A stretch of DNA of 47,718 nucleotides from Streptomyces djakartensis. GTDB lineage: Bacteria > Actinomycetota > Actinomycetes > Streptomycetales > Streptomycetaceae. This document shows positions 1-7,451 of this stretch, piece by piece; position 1 is the stretch's first letter; each line of letters begins with the position of its first letter. The position numbers were made by a program, and so were the translations under genes. Under the pieces are notes generated by a model. It was not told where the DNA came from. It did not search any database and was given only the letters and a program-made list of their open reading frames with translations. The stretch spans positions 1 to 47,718 of the forward strand of contig NZ_BMWE01000035.1 in NCBI RefSeq assembly GCF_014651075.1, read 5' to 3'.

Positions 1-688
1 GGCCCCGCGGCCCCTCCCCGCGTCCGAGGCGGCCGCCGGGCCCCGCGGCCCCGCCCCCGTCGCCGCCTACCGGCCCACAGCCGGGCCCATGCTCACCCGA
101 CTCCCCGTGGTCGCAGCCACCACCCGGCCCCCCGAACCCTCCCGCGCCGCCACCTACCGACGCACGGCCAGGCCGATGCTCACCCGACTCCCCGTGGTCG
201 CAGCCACCACCGAAGCCACCGCCCGGCCCCGCACACCCGCCCCCGTCGCCACCTACCGACGCACGGCCAGGCCGATGCTCACCCGACTCCCCACCACCGA
301 AGCCACCACCCGGCCCCGCACACCCGCCCCCGGCGCCACCCAGCCGGGCGCGGTCCGCCTCGTGGGCACGTGGCCCGTCATGCCCCGTCCCCTCCTGCGT
401 GCCGATCGCGTCTCCGGGTCGCGCCGGCACCAGACAAGCCCGTTGGCCCGGGCGGCCGTTGACCGTGACCAGGCAGTCGAAGCAGACGCCGATCCCGCAG
501 AAGACCCCACGCGGACGGCCCTCGCCGCGGGTGGTGCGCCAGGAGGTGACGCCCGCCGACCAGAGCACGGCGGCGACCGTCTGACCGGGCAGCGCCTCGA
601 CGGGGCGCCCGTCGAACGTGACCGTGAAGGCGGGTCCGGGCCGGGCTCCGGCCAGCTCCAGCGGATTGACACGGCCTCCTGGATTCAC
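1..688 (-). CDS. (2Fe-2S)-binding oxidoreductase subunit with Gly-rich repeat tail (partial)
   Basis: This is the ferredoxin-like electron-transfer subunit of an Hcn/opine-oxidase type complex. It starts at GTG 688, overlapping the upstream FAD gene's stop by 4 bp (GTGA), with GAGGAGG just upstream. Residues 62, 67, 70 and 83 are Cys in the arrangement C-x4-C-x2-C-x12-C (motif FCGIGVCFDC), typical of this (2Fe-2S) family. Family members usually end near residue 95-105. Here the frame has no stop for 229 codons and leaves the window. From about residue 115 it is roughly half glycine, built of 29- and 33-residue repeats such as GGGCAGPGGGFGGG and ESGEHRPGRASVGG, with extra Cys and His. The cluster domain is certain from the motif; the tail is read directly from the sequence, but its translation in vivo is inferred. 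The expected NAD/FAD partner subunit would lie beyond the left edge. Confidence 0.8.
   Translation of the reverse strand, partial: MNPGGRVNPLELAGARPGPAFTVTFDGRPVEALPGQTVAAVLWSAGVTSWRTTRGEGRPRGVFCGIGVCFDCLVTVNGRPGQRACLVPARPGDAIGTQEGTGHDGPRAHEADRARLGGAGGGCAGPGGGFGGGESGEHRPGRASVGGDGGGCAGPGGGFGGGCDHGESGEHRPGRASVGGGAGGFGGPGGGCDHGESGEHGPGCGPVGGDGGGAAGPGGRLGRGEGPRG
22..345. repeat. GC-rich coding minisatellite, 87/99/87 bp units
   Basis: Three adjacent units start at about 64, 151 and 250 and measure 87, 99 and 87 bp, with a degraded partial copy to the left. Each carries a core reading CTCACCCGACTCCCC (at about 92, 179 and 278) followed by variable Gly/Cys-coding segments. All unit lengths are multiples of three, so the array stays in frame with the minus-strand (2Fe-2S) gene. 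The 12-bp difference between units is one four-codon block (Cys-Asp-His-Gly) present or absent. Confidence 0.8.
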
Positions 689-1839
689 GCGGCCTCCTCG
701 GCAAAGCGGTCGGGCCGGAACGGGGTCAGGTCCAGATCCGGCGCCCGGCCGGTCAGCGTCTGGGCGATCAGGTGGCCGGTACCCGTGGCCAGGCCGATGC
801 CCGCGCCCTCGTGACCGCAGGCGTGCAGGAGTCCGGGCGCCCTCGGATCCGGACCGATCGCGGGCAGATGGTCCGGTAGATAGGGCCGGAAACCGGCGTA
901 GGTCCGTATGGCCCTGACCTCGGCGAGGAACGGGAAGAGCCGCGTCGCACCCGCGGCGAGCGCCCGCAGCGCGGGGAGCGACAGGGTGCGGTCGAAGCCG
1001 ACTCGTTCCCGGCTGGCGCCGATGAGGACCGGCCCGGCGGGCGTGCCCTCCACGACCGGGGAGGTCTGCAGCTCCGCGGAGTCGCTCGCGACGTCGGCTA
1101 CGTAGTCGGCGGCGTACACCTTGTGCCGGACACGCGGCGGCAGCGGTTCGGTGACCAGCACGAAGCCACGCCGGGGCAGCACCGGCAGGGAAACCCCCGC
1201 ACGGGCCGCCACTTCCCCGCCCCACGTGCCGGCCGCGTTGACGACCGCCGGCGCGTGGATGTCGCCCCGGCCGGTCCGCACCCCGCGCACCGCGCCACCG
1301 GGGCCGGCCAGCACCCCCGTCACCTCGCGGCCGGTGAGCAGCCGCGCCTTCGAGGCGCGCAGCAGGTGCGCCGCCGCCAGGGCGGGCATCACCTGGGCGT
1401 CCTGCGGGTAGTGCATGCCGCCCGCGAGGCCGGGAGCCAGATACGGCTCGAGTTCGAAGAGCCGGTCGGGCGGCACCGGGACCGCCTCGACCCCAGCCGC
1501 CCGTTGCCCGGCGGCGAGTTTCTCCAGCCCGGCGAGCGCCCGTTCGCCGCCGGCGACGACGACACCGCCCTTGGCCTCGTACTCGACGGCCTCCCCCAGC
1601 CCTTCCAGGGCCAGTTCGGCCCACAGCCGGGCGGACAGCAGAGCCAGTTCGAGCTCCGGTCCGGGCTCCTTGTCGGAGACGAGGAGGTTGCCCTCCCCCG
1701 CGCCGGTCGTACCACCGGCCACCGGGCCACGGTCCACCACGACGGTGTCCAGGCCCGCCCGGGCCGCGTACAGGGCGCAGGCGGCGCCCACCACTCCGGC
1801 TCCGACCACCACGACATCGCAGGTCAGCGGCTCGCTCAC
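685..1839 (-). CDS. FAD-dependent amine/amino-acid oxidoreductase (DAO family)
   Basis: A 384-residue DAO-superfamily flavoenzyme of the glycine/sarcosine oxidase and HcnC type. It oxidises a C-N bond of an amino acid or opine in the cytoplasm and passes electrons to partner subunits. The N-terminus carries the Rossmann motif VVVVGAGVVGAACALY (GxGxxG at residues 13-18). A C-terminal FAD-contacting stretch reads HACGHEGAGIGLATG, typical of the family. Length is normal. It overlaps the (2Fe-2S) gene by 4 bp, so the two subunits are translationally coupled. No Shine-Dalgarno precedes the GTG start. The sequence CATAGT lies 6 nt upstream, which fits a leaderless transcript. Substrate cannot be read from sequence; proline, hydroxyproline, opine or glycine are all possible. 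Confidence 0.88.
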   Translation of the reverse strand: MSEPLTCDVVVVGAGVVGAACALYAARAGLDTVVVDRGPVAGGTTGAGEGNLLVSDKEPGPELELALLSARLWAELALEGLGEAVEYEAKGGVVVAGGERALAGLEKLAAGQRAAGVEAVPVPPDRLFELEPYLAPGLAGGMHYPQDAQVMPALAAAHLLRASKARLLTGREVTGVLAGPGGAVRGVRTGRGDIHAPAVVNAAGTWGGEVAARAGVSLPVLPRRGFVLVTEPLPPRVRHKVYAADYVADVASDSAELQTSPVVEGTPAGPVLIGASRERVGFDRTLSLPALRALAAGATRLFPFLAEVRAIRTYAGFRPYLPDHLPAIGPDPRAPGLLHACGHEGAGIGLATGTGHLIAQTLTGRAPDLDLTPFRPDRFAEEAA

Positions 1840-1907
1840 GCCAGTACTATGTCACACACCACACTCGGGGGGGGAATGGGGCGGAGGTGTGCGATGCCGG
1901 GGAGCGG

Positions 1908-2567
1908 TCAGCCGATCGCCGGGACCACAGTGAGGTGGGAGGCGTCACGGCGCGCCCGGCGGTACCGGGACGCAGGGCGCCGGGCCTCTCGCAGGACGAA
2001 CGTGAGCCGGGTGCAGCCCAGTTCCTCGAGCGTCCTGCACGTCTCGGCGACGATCCGGCAGTCGGTGGCGCCCCAGCGCGGATCCGGGTGCAGCAGGGGG
2101 CGTACGGCACCGTCCTGTTCGACGGCGTCCTCGCCGACCGAGCGGATCCAGTGCGGCAGGCCGTGCCGGTAGGCGGCCTCCATGATCGGGTCCTGGGCGA
2201 TGTCGCGCCTGATCGTCTGGAGCCCGTGGTCGGGGCCGTGGTTCTCCACGGCCCGCGCGAAGTGCGCGAGCATCGGCAGGCACCAGCTCGACTCGTGGTC
2301 GCCGAGCACCTCGGGGGCGTCGGGGTGGAACAGCACGAATCTGAGGAAGTTGTCGTCCGGCATGGCCGTGGGGTGCGGGCCGACGCCCCGGAAGAGTGAC
2401 CGGAAGGCGCTGTTGGCCAGCACGACGTCCCAGCAGTGGTCGACGACGAGCGACGGGAAGGAGACCGCCTCCATGGACGCGGCGTAGTCCTCCAGGTAGG
2501 CCTGGACTTCGGGAGTCTCGGAGACGGGCCGCGGTGCCGGCCGCCGCCCTCCTGCCTGAAATGCCAT
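1908..2567 (-). CDS. MmyB-like ligand-binding regulator lacking HTH
   Basis: A 219-residue protein that matches the C-terminal PAS-like ligand-binding domain of MmyB-family regulators (VVDHCWDVVLANSAFRSLF, then ARAVENHGPDHGL). In normal family members this domain follows an XRE helix-turn-helix of about 80 residues. Here only some 15-20 residues precede the domain and no HTH is visible. The ATG at 2567 sits about 40 bp behind a good promoter, so the short form appears genuine rather than truncated by start choice. It is transcribed divergently from the XRE gene at 2806, so it might modulate that or another DNA-binding partner; that is inference. Confidence 0.72.
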   Translation of the reverse strand: MAFQAGGRRPAPRPVSETPEVQAYLEDYAASMEAVSFPSLVVDHCWDVVLANSAFRSLFRGVGPHPTAMPDDNFLRFVLFHPDAPEVLGDHESSWCLPMLAHFARAVENHGPDHGLQTIRRDIAQDPIMEAAYRHGLPHWIRSVGEDAVEQDGAVRPLLHPDPRWGATDCRIVAETCRTLEELGCTRLTFVLREARRPASRYRRARRDASHLTVVPAIG

Positions 2568-2613
2568 CGGGAGGTCACCCCTCTTGCCTGTGCGGCCTTG
2601 ACGCGGCGCCCCG

Positions 2614-2643
2614 ATCCTGCTGCCCGGAGCTGAGGCGTGTCAA
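2614..2643 (-). promoter_or_regulatory. Promoter of MmyB-like gene
   Basis: Reading the minus strand, TTGACA (2643-2638) and CAGGAT (2619-2614) are separated by 18 bp, close to the Streptomyces housekeeping consensus TTGAC/TAGGAT. The start codon follows about 47 bp after the -10. An imperfect inverted repeat (GTCAAC...GTTGAC, with inner GGCAT/ATGCC) overlaps and precedes the -35 at 2639-2670. Confidence 0.55.
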
Positions 2644-2805
2644 CTATCGTGGCATTCCATGCCTGTTGACGGCTGAAATTGGCCACAGTTGTGGCGAGAC
2701 CTGGATGTGAGTTCGAGGCACCGGCTACGCTCCGGTCAGTTCACGCCGGGGTAAGTCACGGCATCCACTTGTGAGAAGCCTGTGAGAGACGTAGGAGATC
2801 TGTCG

Positions 2806-3465
2806 GTGACGGGTGGCTTCGTCGAGGGTCCTGGCGCCACGCCGAAGGCCGTGCTGGCGGCCGTCGTCGCCCGTGTCACCGCGCTCGCCGACCGGCTCGG
2901 TGTGCCGCACGCCGAGGTCTTCGACACCGGCCGGCTGTCCGTCGCCTCCGGTGTCCCGGAACCTGTGGTCAAGGCCCTGCTCAGCGGCCGGCCGGCGGGC
3001 GAGCCCGACGTGCAGGCCCGGTTCCTGCAGCGCCTGGACCTGCTGCGCCGGACCCGGCTCAAGCCCAACGGCCGCAAGTACACCCAGCAGGAGATCGCCG
3101 ACGGCGCGGGCATGTCCCGGCAGCAGGCCGGCGCCCTCATCAACGGTGACCGGCGGCCGACCATGGAGCACTGCGACGCGCTCCAGCGGTTCTTCAGAGT
3201 GCACGCCGGTTTTCTCACTGCCGAGGACCCCGAGGCGCTGGTGAGCGCCCTCCAGCACACCGAGCAGGAGCTGCTGCAGAAGCTCGCCGACCGCGAACGG
3301 GAGGCGGCCGCCGCTGCCGACGACCCGCTGGAGCGGCTGCTGCAGGACCACGGCGTGCGCGGCATCGCCTGGCGGGCCGCGCAGCTGCCCACCGACCAGC
3401 ACCGCGACAAGGTCGCGGAGTGGCTGGACATGCTCCTGGAGAGCGTCAAGCGGCCCGAGTCGTGA
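2806..3465 (+). CDS. XRE-family helix-turn-helix regulator
   Basis: A regulator of about 219 residues with a central HTH (YTQQEIADGAGMSRQQAGAL, followed by a GDRRPTMEHCDALQRFF recognition/support helix). A helical N-terminal third and an acidic C-terminal tail with an EEL/LQKLADRERE-like stretch flank it. I chose GTG 2806 because AGGAG lies 8 nt upstream; an in-frame GTG at 2782 has no such site. It overlaps or abuts an ImmA/IrrE-like metalloprotease gene, the classic layout in which the protease cleaves or removes the XRE repressor, or the two act as a toxin-antitoxin-like pair. Cytoplasmic DNA-binding role is secure; targets are unknown. Confidence 0.82.
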   Translation: MTGGFVEGPGATPKAVLAAVVARVTALADRLGVPHAEVFDTGRLSVASGVPEPVVKALLSGRPAGEPDVQARFLQRLDLLRRTRLKPNGRKYTQQEIADGAGMSRQQAGALINGDRRPTMEHCDALQRFFRVHAGFLTAEDPEALVSALQHTEQELLQKLADREREAAAAADDPLERLLQDHGVRGIAWRAAQLPTDQHRDKVAEWLDMLLESVKRPES

Positions 3466-3479
3466 CCGTGGGGAGAACT

Positions 3480-4028
3480 GTGGGCATCGGTAAGGAAATG
3501 CGCCGTCTGTGCGGCGAGTTGGTCGCGGAGCTGACGCTCCCCGCACCGGCGAGGCCCGACGAGCTGTATGCCGCGCTGTGTGACGCCATGAGCAGACGCC
3601 GTGGCCGCCCCGTCCGCTTCCGTACGGCCGCCTTCCCACCCGGGACCGCGAGCGGGCTGTGGCTCGACATGGCCGAGCAGGACCTCGTGGTGATCGAGGA
3701 GCGCACGGCTCCCGAACACCAGTTGGTGATCCTCGGGCACGAGCTGTGGCACATGAAGGCCGGGCACTGCTCCCACCACGTCGAGGGCGCCGCCGTCGCG
3801 GCCCGGCTGCTCGACGCCGAGGCCGATCTCCAGGCCACCGTTCTGAAGGTCGCCGCCCGCACCCGTTTCGATCTGGACGACGAGCGGGACGCCGAGACCT
3901 TCGGCCTGCTGCTGGCCAGCAAGTGCCGGGCGTGGCTTGCGGGTTCGTCGCCGCGGGGGCCGGTGCAGCGGGACCACCTGGCGGGACGCATCGAGGCGTC
4001 GCTGGGGTATCCGGGGCCGCAGGGCTGA
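3480..4028 (+). CDS. ImmA/IrrE-like metallopeptidase domain protein
   Basis: About 182 residues with a zincin-type motif, HELWHMKAGHC, preceded by a predicted strand (QLVILG) and followed by a helical tail with several acidic residues (LDAEADL, DDERDAETF) that could supply the third ligand. This matches ImmA/IrrE (COG2856) proteins, which act on partner XRE regulators. GTG 3480 has GGGGAG 6 nt upstream. An alternative GTG at 3462 overlaps the XRE stop as GTGA. Either way the gene is coupled to the XRE gene. In some genomes members of this pair are labelled toxin-antitoxin components. Protease function is inferred from the motif and the neighbour. Confidence 0.75.
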   Translation: MGIGKEMRRLCGELVAELTLPAPARPDELYAALCDAMSRRRGRPVRFRTAAFPPGTASGLWLDMAEQDLVVIEERTAPEHQLVILGHELWHMKAGHCSHHVEGAAVAARLLDAEADLQATVLKVAARTRFDLDDERDAETFGLLLASKCRAWLAGSSPRGPVQRDHLAGRIEASLGYPGPQG

Positions 4029-4204
4029 CGATCGCCCACGGGCGGCTGACGTGCCGTTCCGCTTCCGCCGGGCGGGCGAACCAGGGGACGCCTGGCCCGG
4101 ATTGTCAGTGGTGGACGGCAAGCTGGGGTCGCGCCCCTTCTGTGCGGGGGCGTGCGTGCCGCGAGGCGCGGGACCGATGACTCCGACACGGGGAGAGCCG
4201 ACCG

Positions 4205-4447
4205 ATGCCCACCGCCGTACTGACCGACCGTGAACGCGGAGCCGTCCAGGCGTATCTGCGCCTGCTGCACACCGTCCGGGCCTCCTTCGACCTCGAGACC
4301 GGGACGCCGGGCACCGTGCGGCCCCCGGTCGTGCCGCCCGCTGTTCTCGCCGAGGCGGAAGCGGCCCTCGATCGGGCGGGCCTGACGGGCAACGAGGAGG
4401 AGTTCTTCCAGCTGTTGCGGAGCTGGTGCCCGGAACCGGGGCCTTGA
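4205..4447 (+). CDS. Small conserved hypothetical protein, 80 aa
   Basis: An 80-residue acidic, mostly helical protein that starts MPTAVLTDRERGAVQAYLRL. The ATG has GGGGAGAG about 7 nt upstream, a strong ribosome site. It has no signal peptide, no Cys pair and no membrane segment. I do not recognise a characterised family. It follows the XRE/metallopeptidase pair after 176 bp that hold no evident gene or hairpin, and is followed by a terminator, so it may be the end of that transcript or its own unit. Confidence 0.62.
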   Translation: MPTAVLTDRERGAVQAYLRLLHTVRASFDLETGTPGTVRPPVVPPAVLAEAEAALDRAGLTGNEEEFFQLLRSWCPEPGP

Positions 4448-4529
4448 GCCGAGGCCCCGGAGAGAAGAGCGAGAGCCCGGGACCGCGGGTGGTCGCCTGA
4501 CCGCGGCTCGTCCGGGGCTGATCGCGCGG

Positions 4530-4559
4530 TTCCCCGCGCCCCTTCGGGAGCGCGGGGAG
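4530..4559. terminator. Bidirectional hairpin terminator
   Basis: The sequence CCCCGCGCCCC..TTC..GGGAGCGCGGGG forms a GC-rich stem of about 11 bp with one bulge and a tight loop. It lies between the 80-aa gene and the phosphopantetheinyl transferase, which converge on it. There is no U-run, as is usual for Streptomyces terminators. Confidence 0.6.
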
Positions 4560-4564
4560 CACAC

Positions 4565-5224
4565 TCAGTCGTGCGGTACGGCGACCGCCGTCGCGACCAG
4601 GCCCCGCTCCGTGGTCCAGCGGCCGTCGAAGTGGTCGATGCGGCGGCCGCCCACCAGCGGTCCGGGGACGAGGAGCGCGGCGCGGAAGCCGCCGTCCGCG
4701 GTGAGTTCGATGTCGGCCTCCATGAAGTCCAGCCACTTCCCGGTGAGGGGGAACCACGCCTTGTAGACGGACTCCTTCGCGCTGAACAGCAGCCGGTCGA
4801 AGTGGACATCGGGGCGCCGGTCCGCCAGCCGCCGCAGGCGCTCCTCCTCGGACGGCAGGGCCACGGCGGACAGGACGCCCTCGGGCAGCGGCCCGTGGAC
4901 CTCGGCGTCGATGCCGAGGGAGGCCAGGTCGGCGGCGCGGACCAGGGCCGCGGCGCAGTAGCCGTCGCAGTGGGTCATGCTGCCGGCCAGCCCGGCCGGC
5001 CAGCCCGGGGCGCCGCGCTCCCCCGGCAGGATCGGCTGGGGCGGCACGCCGAGCTTCTCCATGGCGCGGCGGGCACAGGAGCGTACGACGGAGAATTCCC
5101 GGCGGCGTTTGGCGACCGCCCGCGCCACGAGCGCCGCCTCCTCGGGGAACAGCGGTGTGTCCGCGTCGTCGTGGCCGTACGCCTCCACCGTGACCACGGT
5201 CTGCGGCAGAAGTCCCTCGATCAT
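4565..5224 (-). CDS. Sfp-type 4'-phosphopantetheinyl transferase
   Basis: A 219-residue enzyme that moves phosphopantetheine from coenzyme A to a serine of carrier proteins of polyketide, peptide or siderophore synthases. All three family motifs are present: SMTHCDGYCAA (82-92), GIDAEVHGPLP (104-114, Mg-binding Asp/Glu) and FSAKESVYKAW (147-157, catalytic Glu and Lys). Length fits the short EntD-like actinobacterial branch. The ATG at 5224 overlaps the stop of the metallophosphoesterase gene (ATGA), which fixes the start and shows translational coupling. No synthase gene is nearby, so it is probably a general-purpose transferase acting in trans. Confidence 0.93.
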   Translation of the reverse strand: MIEGLLPQTVVTVEAYGHDDADTPLFPEEAALVARAVAKRRREFSVVRSCARRAMEKLGVPPQPILPGERGAPGWPAGLAGSMTHCDGYCAAALVRAADLASLGIDAEVHGPLPEGVLSAVALPSEEERLRRLADRRPDVHFDRLLFSAKESVYKAWFPLTGKWLDFMEADIELTADGGFRAALLVPGPLVGGRRIDHFDGRWTTERGLVATAVAVPHD

Positions 5225-6081
5225 CGCTCCTCGCCCTCCCCCGGCAGGATGCGCCGCAACCGGCCCGGGGTTCCGGGCCGCTTGCGCCACTCGCGTGGAT
5301 ATCCCACCGACACCTCCTCGAAGCGCACGCCCTCGTGCCAGGTGGTGCGCGGGATGTGCAGGTGGCCGTAGACCATGGTGTGCACGCGGAACCTGCGGTG
5401 CCAGTCCGCGGTCAGGGTGGTGCCGCACCACATGGCGAACTCGGGGTACCACAGCACGTCGGTCGGATGCCGGTCCAGCGGGTAGTGGTTGACCGGGATC
5501 ACGGGCAGCTCTCCGGGCAGTTCGGCGAGTCTTCGTTCGGTCTCGGCCACCCGGGCCCGGCACCAGGCCTCCCGGCTCGGATAGGGGTCGGGATGCAGCA
5601 GGTACTCGTCATTGCACACGATGCCCGTGCCGCGGGCGTACTCCAGGCCCTCCTCCTTGGTGGCGCACCCGGCCGGCAGGAACGAGTAGTCGTACAGCGT
5701 GAAGAGCGGGGCGACGGCCACCGGACCGCCGGGGCCCTCCCAGACGGGGTAGGGATCCTCCGGTGTCGTCACGCCGAGTTCCCGGCAGAGCTCGACCAGG
5801 TGCTCGTACCGGGCGACGCCGCGCAGGGTGACGGAGTCGCTCGGATGGGTCCACAGCTCGTGGTTGCCGGGCACCCACACCACCTTGCGGAAACGGCCGG
5901 CGAGAGTGTCGAGGGTCCAGCGGATGTCGGCCACGGTCTCCGCGACGTCACCGGCCACGAGCAGCCAGTCGTCGTCCGTCACGGGCCGCATCCGCTCGAC
6001 CAGGGCACGGTTCTCCGGATAGCCGATGTGCAGATCGCTGATCGCCAGCAGCTGTGCGGCACCACCGGCCGTCGGCTTCAT
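5221..6081 (-). CDS. Calcineurin-like metallophosphoesterase
   Basis: A 286-residue cytoplasmic phosphoesterase. The metal-binding blocks appear in order: SDLHIG (15-20), AGDVAE (about 41-46), PGNHELW, a mid-protein NHYPLD and GHLHIPR near the C-terminus. This is the complete ligand set for a two-metal calcineurin fold. I chose ATG 6081 because GGCGGGAG lies directly upstream; an open stretch continues 17 codons further but has no ribosome site. It is coupled to the phosphopantetheinyl transferase by an ATGA overlap, a pairing I recall from other Streptomyces. A role in phosphopantetheine or CoA metabolism is an inference from that coupling only. Confidence 0.88.
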   Translation of the reverse strand: MKPTAGGAAQLLAISDLHIGYPENRALVERMRPVTDDDWLLVAGDVAETVADIRWTLDTLAGRFRKVVWVPGNHELWTHPSDSVTLRGVARYEHLVELCRELGVTTPEDPYPVWEGPGGPVAVAPLFTLYDYSFLPAGCATKEEGLEYARGTGIVCNDEYLLHPDPYPSREAWCRARVAETERRLAELPGELPVIPVNHYPLDRHPTDVLWYPEFAMWCGTTLTADWHRRFRVHTMVYGHLHIPRTTWHEGVRFEEVSVGYPREWRKRPGTPGRLRRILPGEGEER

Positions 6082-6193
6082 CTCCCGCCCCCCTATCGGC
6101 GCGCACCTGCGCGAACGACCCCACGAGATCACAGTCCCGTGCCGCTAACAAGGAGGCCCCGCGCCGAAGCGCGCCCGATCCGTAACGCTCGTG

Positions 6194-6224
6194 TTGCCGA
6201 CACGGACCACCGAAGCCCTATGAT
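6194..6224 (+). promoter_or_regulatory. Candidate promoter of ATP-grasp gene
   Basis: TTGCCG (6194-6199) and TATGAT (6219-6224) are 19 bp apart in the 260-bp divergent region 6082-6341. The -10 is strong and the spacing long. It predicts a 5' leader of about 110 nt that contains only a small hairpin (AGCCC...GGGCT near 6249-6265). I saw no riboswitch. Confidence 0.4.
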
Positions 6225-6341
6225 CTGCCCAACACCACCGCTGAGGAGAGCCCTTCACAGGGGCTGCTTGGTGACCCTCCATTCGTCCTGCCCGGGCACG
6301 GGCCGCTCAGCCCTGCCCGCGAACCGTGAAAGGTGGCCTGC

Positions 6342-7451
6342 ATGGGCTCACGCGTACGCGTCTGGCTCAACCGCACGTACGCGGAGAACGTGTTCTTCAT
6401 GGATCAGCTGCGGAGAAATCCCAGCGACCGGGCCGTCGAGATCCACGCCACCCACGGCGACGCCGACTCGCCCGTACTGGCCGCGGCGGACACCGCCGAC
6501 CTCGAACCCGAGGGCCTGTCCCCGGCCGGTTACGTCGAGTACGCGCTGAACCAGTGCGCACGGCGCGGCATCGACGTGTTCGTGCCCCGGCTGCACCAGG
6601 CGGCGGTCGTGGCGCACCGTGCCGAGTTCGAGGCGGCCGGTACGGCGGTGCTGGCGCCGCCGTCCGAGGCCGTGGCCGTCTTCCACGACAAGGTGGTCGC
6701 CTACGAGGCGGTCCAGGCGATCGGCGTGCCGGTGCCGCCGTGGTGGCGGGTCCGGTCGGAGAAAGAACTCGTCGCCGCCGTCGAGGAGTTGGAGTCCGAC
6801 GGACATCGGGCGTGCTTCAAGCCGGCGTCCGGGGCGGGCGGGGTGGGCTTCCGGGTGATCACGCGCGCGCCCTTCTCGCTGACGCACCTGGAGGGGTTCC
6901 CGAGTCCTTACGTGCCCCTCGACCTGGTGGTGGAGGCGCTGCGGCGGGCCGAGGAGCCGGTGGACTGGCTGGTGATGCCGCGTCTGGAGCAGCCGGAGGT
7001 GTCGGTGGACTGCCTGACCGGTCCGGACGGCCGGGTCCGGATGGCCGTGGGCCGCACCAAGAACGGCCGCCGCCGGGGCTTCACCCTGCACGAGCAGTGG
7101 CTGGAGCCGGCCCGGCGGATCGCGGAGGGCTTCGGTCTGCACTACCTGTCCAACATCCAGTTCCGGATGCTGGGCGACCGGCCGGTCCTCATGGACGTCA
7201 ACACCCGCCCGGCCGGCGGTCTGCACCAGCTGTCGCTGTGCGGCGTGAACGCCCCGTGGGCCGCCGTGCGGCTGGCGCTCGGTGATGACCCGGGCGAGGT
7301 CGTTCCCCCGTTCCTGGGCCAGGACTACACGGTGGTGTCGGGGCCGCGCCCGCTGCGGCCGGTGTCGCTGCCGCAGCAGCGGTCGGAGCCGGCCGAGTCG
7401 CTGCCCGGCCGGCAGCGGGCGGTACCGGCCGGTTCCGCCGTGTCTCTCTAG
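6342..7451 (+). CDS. ATP-grasp domain protein
   Basis: A 369-residue ATP-grasp ligase, an enzyme class that joins a carboxylate to an amine, thiol or similar group through an acyl-phosphate. Residues from about 100 to 300 carry the fold: VFHDKVVAYEAVQAIGVPVP, the nucleotide-binding ACFKPASGAGGVGFRV, and the Mg-binding end block LMDVNTRPAGGLHQLSLCGVN. The last 50 residues are Pro/Arg-rich and probably disordered. ATG 6342 is preceded by AAAGGTGG; a GTG at 6333 is the alternative. It converges on the sulfotransferase gene with a 4-bp overlap and no terminator. The substrate is unknown; carbamoyl-phosphate-synthase-like is the usual automatic label but is not evidence of that reaction. Confidence 0.85.
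   Translation: MGSRVRVWLNRTYAENVFFMDQLRRNPSDRAVEIHATHGDADSPVLAAADTADLEPEGLSPAGYVEYALNQCARRGIDVFVPRLHQAAVVAHRAEFEAAGTAVLAPPSEAVAVFHDKVVAYEAVQAIGVPVPPWWRVRSEKELVAAVEELESDGHRACFKPASGAGGVGFRVITRAPFSLTHLEGFPSPYVPLDLVVEALRRAEEPVDWLVMPRLEQPEVSVDCLTGPDGRVRMAVGRTKNGRRRGFTLHEQWLEPARRIAEGFGLHYLSNIQFRMLGDRPVLMDVNTRPAGGLHQLSLCGVNAPWAAVRLALGDDPGEVVPPFLGQDYTVVSGPRPLRPVSLPQQRSEPAESLPGRQRAVPAGSAVSL

Noticed and set aside
89..814. Plus-strand repeat-containing frame over the left-edge array
   Set aside because: It is the exact mirror frame of the (2Fe-2S) gene, has no ribosome site, and the Cys motif is on the minus strand.
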